Source: Planctomycetaceae bacterium
GTDB lineage: Bacteria; Planctomycetota; Planctomycetia; Pirellulales; PNKZ01
NCBI GenBank assembly: GCA_016793115.1
Contig: JAEUIN010000407.1
Coordinates: 62,001-126,000, forward strand
Direction of reading: 5' to 3'
DNA: 64,000 nt
A model generated the notes under the pieces. The model was not told the DNA's origin. It worked only from the letters and a program-made list of their open reading frames with translations, and made no database searches. Positions 61,125 through 64,000 of this stretch are shown here, one piece after another (position 1 is the stretch's first letter; each line of letters starts with the position of its first letter). The position numbers and the translations under genes are program-made.

Positions 61125-63149
61125 CTAGAGCGACGGCTCCGGCGACACGACCCGACCGATGAAGAGAATCGCTCCGGTGACGTCGTCGCGAATGAGAAAT
61201 AGAAACGGCCGATCGCAGCGCACGACGACCGGCACTTCCGGCTGTGCGAAGCCGCCGCCGAACCCGCCAATCGCGATCGTCGCCGCCGCGGCGTGCGTTT
61301 CTTTCTCGTTAAACTCGATCTTCGCCTTTTGGCGGATATCGGCGACGGCGAGCGTTCGCCGTCCGTTGATCTTGCTGAAATCCGCCGACTCGTTCGCGTC
61401 GCCGCCGAAGGCGTGCTGAATGCCCATCGCCGCGAGAGTCGTCTTCAGTTCGTGCGTGTCGTCGAACGTGCATTTGGGAAACGTCAATTCGACGAGCGTC
61501 CGTTTGACCACGGCGAGCCGGCTTTCCAGCGCCGCAAGCGTAAGCCCTTGCTCCAACTGCGCGAACGAACGGATGTCGCCGTCGGGCAGCGCGACCACGA
61601 GCGACATTCGTCCCGCCGATTGATCGCCGTCGTAGGCTTTGCTTACGATCTGCCAGCCGTCGCTGCGGGCATAATCAAGATACGTCGTTTGCCGCATCAT
61701 CCGCGTCTGCACAATGCCCCAAGGACAATGGAACGTCAGCGTGCGCGTGTTCGATTCCGAAAACGGCTCGGCCCAGCGCCCGCGAAAGTCGATCGTGTTG
61801 AGCACGGCCAGCCGCGTGTCTTCGTCGATCGCGTCGGTCAGTCCGCTCGGATTAAGAAACCCGGAGAAGTCGTCGCGAATCCGATCTTCGATGCGAGTCT
61901 TGGCCGCGGCGGGGTCTTTATCGAAAGCAAGCGCCGTCGGCGTGACGCCGTAAGCGCGATAAGTGACTTCGACGAACGACGCCAACAGCGGTTCGTCGGG
62001 CCGCACGAACAAATGCGTCCGCATGCGAACGCGGTAGCCCCGGCTGCTCGCTTGCGCCGTGAGCCAGGCGGTCAAGCGTTCCATTTGCGGATGGAATTCA
62101 TCTTGCGGCGGCAGTTGCAACTTGTCGCGAAATTCCGCTTCGGTCGTGCCCGCCGAGCCGACGTAGAGCGGTCCGAGCGCGGTCGTCAGCCCGAGCGGCG
62201 AGACGATCATGTTCTTCCCGTTCTTTGCGGGATCGGCCAAGCGCCGGAACAGCTCGACGGCGAGTCGGTTGTTGGCCGTGACGGCCTCGACCACTTGTTC
62301 CATGCGCGGGGGAACGGGGGACGGATCGGCGAACGGCGGCGCGGCGGCGACGGGCGAAGGTAAATTGCCGCCGCCGTGGAACGGCATGAGCGAACCCACG
62401 GGATGCTCTCGTTGGAAGTCAGCGACTGACTGCTCGCGCGACGCACGCAAGTCATTCAACGTCGCTTCCACTTGGTTGTGGACTTGCTCGGTTTGCGTGA
62501 TCACGAGCACCACGATTCCCGCCGACATGAATTCCCTGATCTCGCCTTGCGTTCCTCCCGCTTCGCGCCAAGTCTCCGGTTCGATCGTCATGGTGAGCAA
62601 TTCGATGACCGAATCTATCCCCAAGAATCCTCCATTGGTGCTCCACACTAGATCGTGAATCTGGTAGATGCGCGTTTGCCTAATCAACTCCGCGGCGATT
62701 TTCGTCGTGATGAGTAGTTGATCATTCTTGACGGTGTAGGTCAGGTCGTGCGGATCGAGCAATGTGTCGAGCGCCATCGCTAGGCGATCGGCGCTCGGGC
62801 GGGCGTGAAAGGTCGTTTCCGGACCTTTGCCGTCGGCCTTGAGCGCCCGCTCGTCGATCGCAACGGGAATTTTGTAGCGAGTGTGCAAGTCAGCGACGAT
62901 CGCTTCCAAATCCACTCCGGTGTAATCGATCGTCGCCGGTTGCGCGAGCGCGTCGCGAATTTGCTTCTCCGTCGCGCTTTGTTGAAAGATCACGCGACCC
63001 GGCGGGAGATCGAGCGGCGAGACTTCTTTTTTCTTCGTCGGCCGGTCCTTCGCAGGCTCGTCCTTCGTCGGCTCGTCACCGCCGGTGACGGAAAGCGATG
63101 CGGCGAAGAGAGCAACGAGCGAGACGAGGGCAAGAATTCGGCGCGGCAT
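61125..63149 (-). CDS. Secreted STN-like domain fused to a serpin
   Basis: 674 residues. Signal peptide (LALVSLVALFAASLSV), a Lys/Glu/Pro linker, then an STN/secretin-N-like unit (~55-150: DYTGVDLEAIVADLHTRYKIPVAIDER... LTYTVKNDQLLITT) and a companion segment (~155-245: RIYQIHDLVW...MTIEPETWREAGGTQGEI...VVLVITQTEQVHNQV). From ~290 a serpin fold: NRLAVELFRRLA, NMIVSPLGLTTALGPLYVGSAG and VLNTIDFRGRWAEPF. The reactive-loop hinge NEKETHAAAATIAI (~614) is of inhibitory type, followed by a glycine-rich loop and the conserved CDRPFLFLIRD. Likely a periplasmic or surface protease inhibitor; the fusion is unusual. Confidence 0.88.
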   Translation of the reverse strand: MPRRILALVSLVALFAASLSVTGGDEPTKDEPAKDRPTKKKEVSPLDLPPGRVIFQQSATEKQIRDALAQPATIDYTGVDLEAIVADLHTRYKIPVAIDERALKADGKGPETTFHARPSADRLAMALDTLLDPHDLTYTVKNDQLLITTKIAAELIRQTRIYQIHDLVWSTNGGFLGIDSVIELLTMTIEPETWREAGGTQGEIREFMSAGIVVLVITQTEQVHNQVEATLNDLRASREQSVADFQREHPVGSLMPFHGGGNLPSPVAAAPPFADPSPVPPRMEQVVEAVTANNRLAVELFRRLADPAKNGKNMIVSPLGLTTALGPLYVGSAGTTEAEFRDKLQLPPQDEFHPQMERLTAWLTAQASSRGYRVRMRTHLFVRPDEPLLASFVEVTYRAYGVTPTALAFDKDPAAAKTRIEDRIRDDFSGFLNPSGLTDAIDEDTRLAVLNTIDFRGRWAEPFSESNTRTLTFHCPWGIVQTRMMRQTTYLDYARSDGWQIVSKAYDGDQSAGRMSLVVALPDGDIRSFAQLEQGLTLAALESRLAVVKRTLVELTFPKCTFDDTHELKTTLAAMGIQHAFGGDANESADFSKINGRRTLAVADIRQKAKIEFNEKETHAAAATIAIGGFGGGFAQPEVPVVVRCDRPFLFLIRDDVTGAILFIGRVVSPEPSL

Positions 63150-63537
63150 CGAGGCGTTCCTGCGAAGGGCGATTCGAGCGGCGTCGCCGCCGCACCGCGA
63201 AACAATGGCCCCGAACGCTCACAAACGAAACGCGGCTTACACCATGCGCGAGCGCCACTGAGGAATAGACGGGAGGGCGAGGCTCCCGCCGAGCCGCTTC
63301 TCGACGGCAAACCTGCCAGACGGCTCGGCAGGAGCCTTCCCCTCCCATTGGAAGTTGCGCATTGATGATCTGTTCGTTTGGAATGATCGATCGTATGCCG
63401 ACCCGTAATGTCACGGCCGACAGCGCACTAGAACATTCCGCCGCCGGGCACGCCGGGGTGAGCATTCGCCTTCCAGGACTTAATGCCCAGTCGATTATGC
63501 TTGCGAGGCGAGCGCGACGAAACGAAAAAGTGTGTGA
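63150..63537. other. Intergenic region between tandem STN-like genes
   Basis: 388 bp on the path between the two minus-strand genes; it contains copy 3 of the GC-rich inverted repeat and no supported gene. Confidence 0.45.
63271..63346. repeat. GC-rich inverted repeat, family copy 3
   Basis: Arms 63271-63296 and 63321-63346 with three mismatches and a shorter (24-base) spacer. The outer flanks differ from copies 1 and 2, so this is the most diverged copy. Confidence 0.8.
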
Positions 63538-64000
63538 TTAGAAGAACCCGCCGCCGCTATTGGCAGGCGACTTCGGACGCGTGGCGGCGTCGCGTTGGGC
63601 CGCTTCGACCGTCGCGTCGCGGGCTTCGCGGAGCGTCGTCAGCAATCCGGCAATCTTTTCATGGACGTCTTCGGTTTGCGTAATGACGAGCACGACTAAT
63701 CCCGGGCCGACGAACGGCCGCACTTCACCGGCCGTGCCCCCCGCCGTGCGCCACGACTCCGGCTCGATCGTCGAGCAAATCAAGTCGACTAGCCGCTCCA
63801 GGCCCGCTTGTTGCTCATCGGCGAGCAAATCGTGAATCTGGTAAATGCGGATCGGCGCCCAATTCTTCGCGGCCTCCTTGGTCGTGAAGACGAGGGCGTC
63901 GTTGCGGACGATGCAGGCGAGGTCTTCCGCGCCGAGGACCGTTCGCAGCGCATTGCGCAACGAAACATCGCGACGCGCCCCGCTCAGTTTCAGCGTCTTG
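63538..64000 (-). CDS. STN-like domain protein, C-terminal part (truncated by window edge)
   Basis: Frame open to the last base; 153 residues visible. It is clearly paralogous to the N-terminal half of the serpin fusion: SLRNALRTVLGAEDLACIVRNDALVFTTKEAA, RIYQIHDLL, CSTIEPESWRTAGGTAGEVRPFVGPGLVVLVITQTEDVHEKIAGLL align with it segment by segment. It ends at AANSGGGFF-like SGGGFF, with no serpin domain. The signal peptide and start are outside the window. A tandem duplication followed by serpin gain or loss is likely. Confidence 0.8.
   Translation of the reverse strand, partial: KTLKLSGARRDVSLRNALRTVLGAEDLACIVRNDALVFTTKEAAKNWAPIRIYQIHDLLADEQQAGLERLVDLICSTIEPESWRTAGGTAGEVRPFVGPGLVVLVITQTEDVHEKIAGLLTTLREARDATVEAAQRDAATRPKSPANSGGGFF

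Noticed and set aside
1..64000. CRISPR arrays, prophage, intact insertion sequences
   Set aside because: No regularly spaced direct repeats, no transposase, integrase or phage structural genes were seen.

Overview
This is a 64 kb stretch of a GC-rich, densely coding bacterial chromosome, most likely from the phylum Planctomycetota and probably close to Pirellulales. The evidence is gene content. There is a TAT-exported DUF1501 protein, secreted DUF1570-type HExxH proteins, a large RseP next to dxr, an ino1-type inositol-phosphate synthase, a phosphate-porin-like barrel, Gfo/Idh/MocA and xylose-isomerase-like sugar proteins, and many secreted proteins found mainly in this phylum. I see no rRNA, tRNA, CRISPR array, phage or intact insertion sequence. 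The window reads as ordinary chromosome with unusually interesting intergenic DNA.

Layout. Positions 1-3246 (+) hold the end of glyA, a single-domain response regulator, a secreted redoxin and a ROK sugar kinase. Positions 3256-8091 (-) hold a secreted unknown and a compact dxr-rseP-HAD operon with overlapping genes. ftsH follows on +. Positions 10834-11981 (-) are a DUF2071 protein and a cupin. Positions 12180-13678 carry a structured repeat element, a 41-codon ORF and ino1. Then come a HEAT-like protein (-), a 31-residue Lys/Ala/Pro peptide, a DEAD-box helicase with a very long disordered N-terminus, a secreted peptidase-lectin protein, rarA, a LysM/L,D-transpeptidase-like protein, pyrE, a nuclease-like/winged-helix protein, an oxidoreductase, fabH, a porin (-), pepF and a sugar isomerase. 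Positions 31414-38910 contain a hydrolase/TPR group (-), a GT39 membrane glycosyltransferase (+), and DUF1570 and DUF1501 proteins (-). Positions 39280-49863 contain a sialidase-like protein, ald, der, uracil-DNA glycosylase, several unknowns, a 935-residue secreted protein and a fatty-acid desaturase. Positions 50074-50412 look like a stand-alone structured RNA gene. Positions 50635-57004 hold an aminotransferase and a glycogen/galactose block (glgA, galT, GH57). The end carries bioD, the agmatine-to-putrescine pair (N-carbamoylputrescine amidase and agmatine deiminase), aroE, and two tandem secreted proteins sharing an STN-like domain, one of them fused to a serpin.

The strongest candidates for something undescribed lie mostly in non-coding DNA. 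(1) A ~102-bp element with five GATGCGCA half-sites in alternating orientation occurs twice, each time just upstream of a strong ribosome-binding site (a 41-codon ORF/ino1, and ald). (2) A ~327-nt structured RNA candidate has its own -10-like hexamer and a 13-bp rho-independent terminator. (3) Intergenic hairpins built from short reiterated words sit at gene ends, with the same word reused at distant loci. (4) A GC-rich 26-bp-arm inverted repeat is present three times and leaks into predicted reading frames. On the protein side the best candidates are the STN-serpin fusion with its tandem paralogue, an L,D-transpeptidase-like protein lacking the catalytic cysteine, and a PD-(D/E)XK-like/winged-helix protein. 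All functional names are from reading motifs by eye; no database search was possible.
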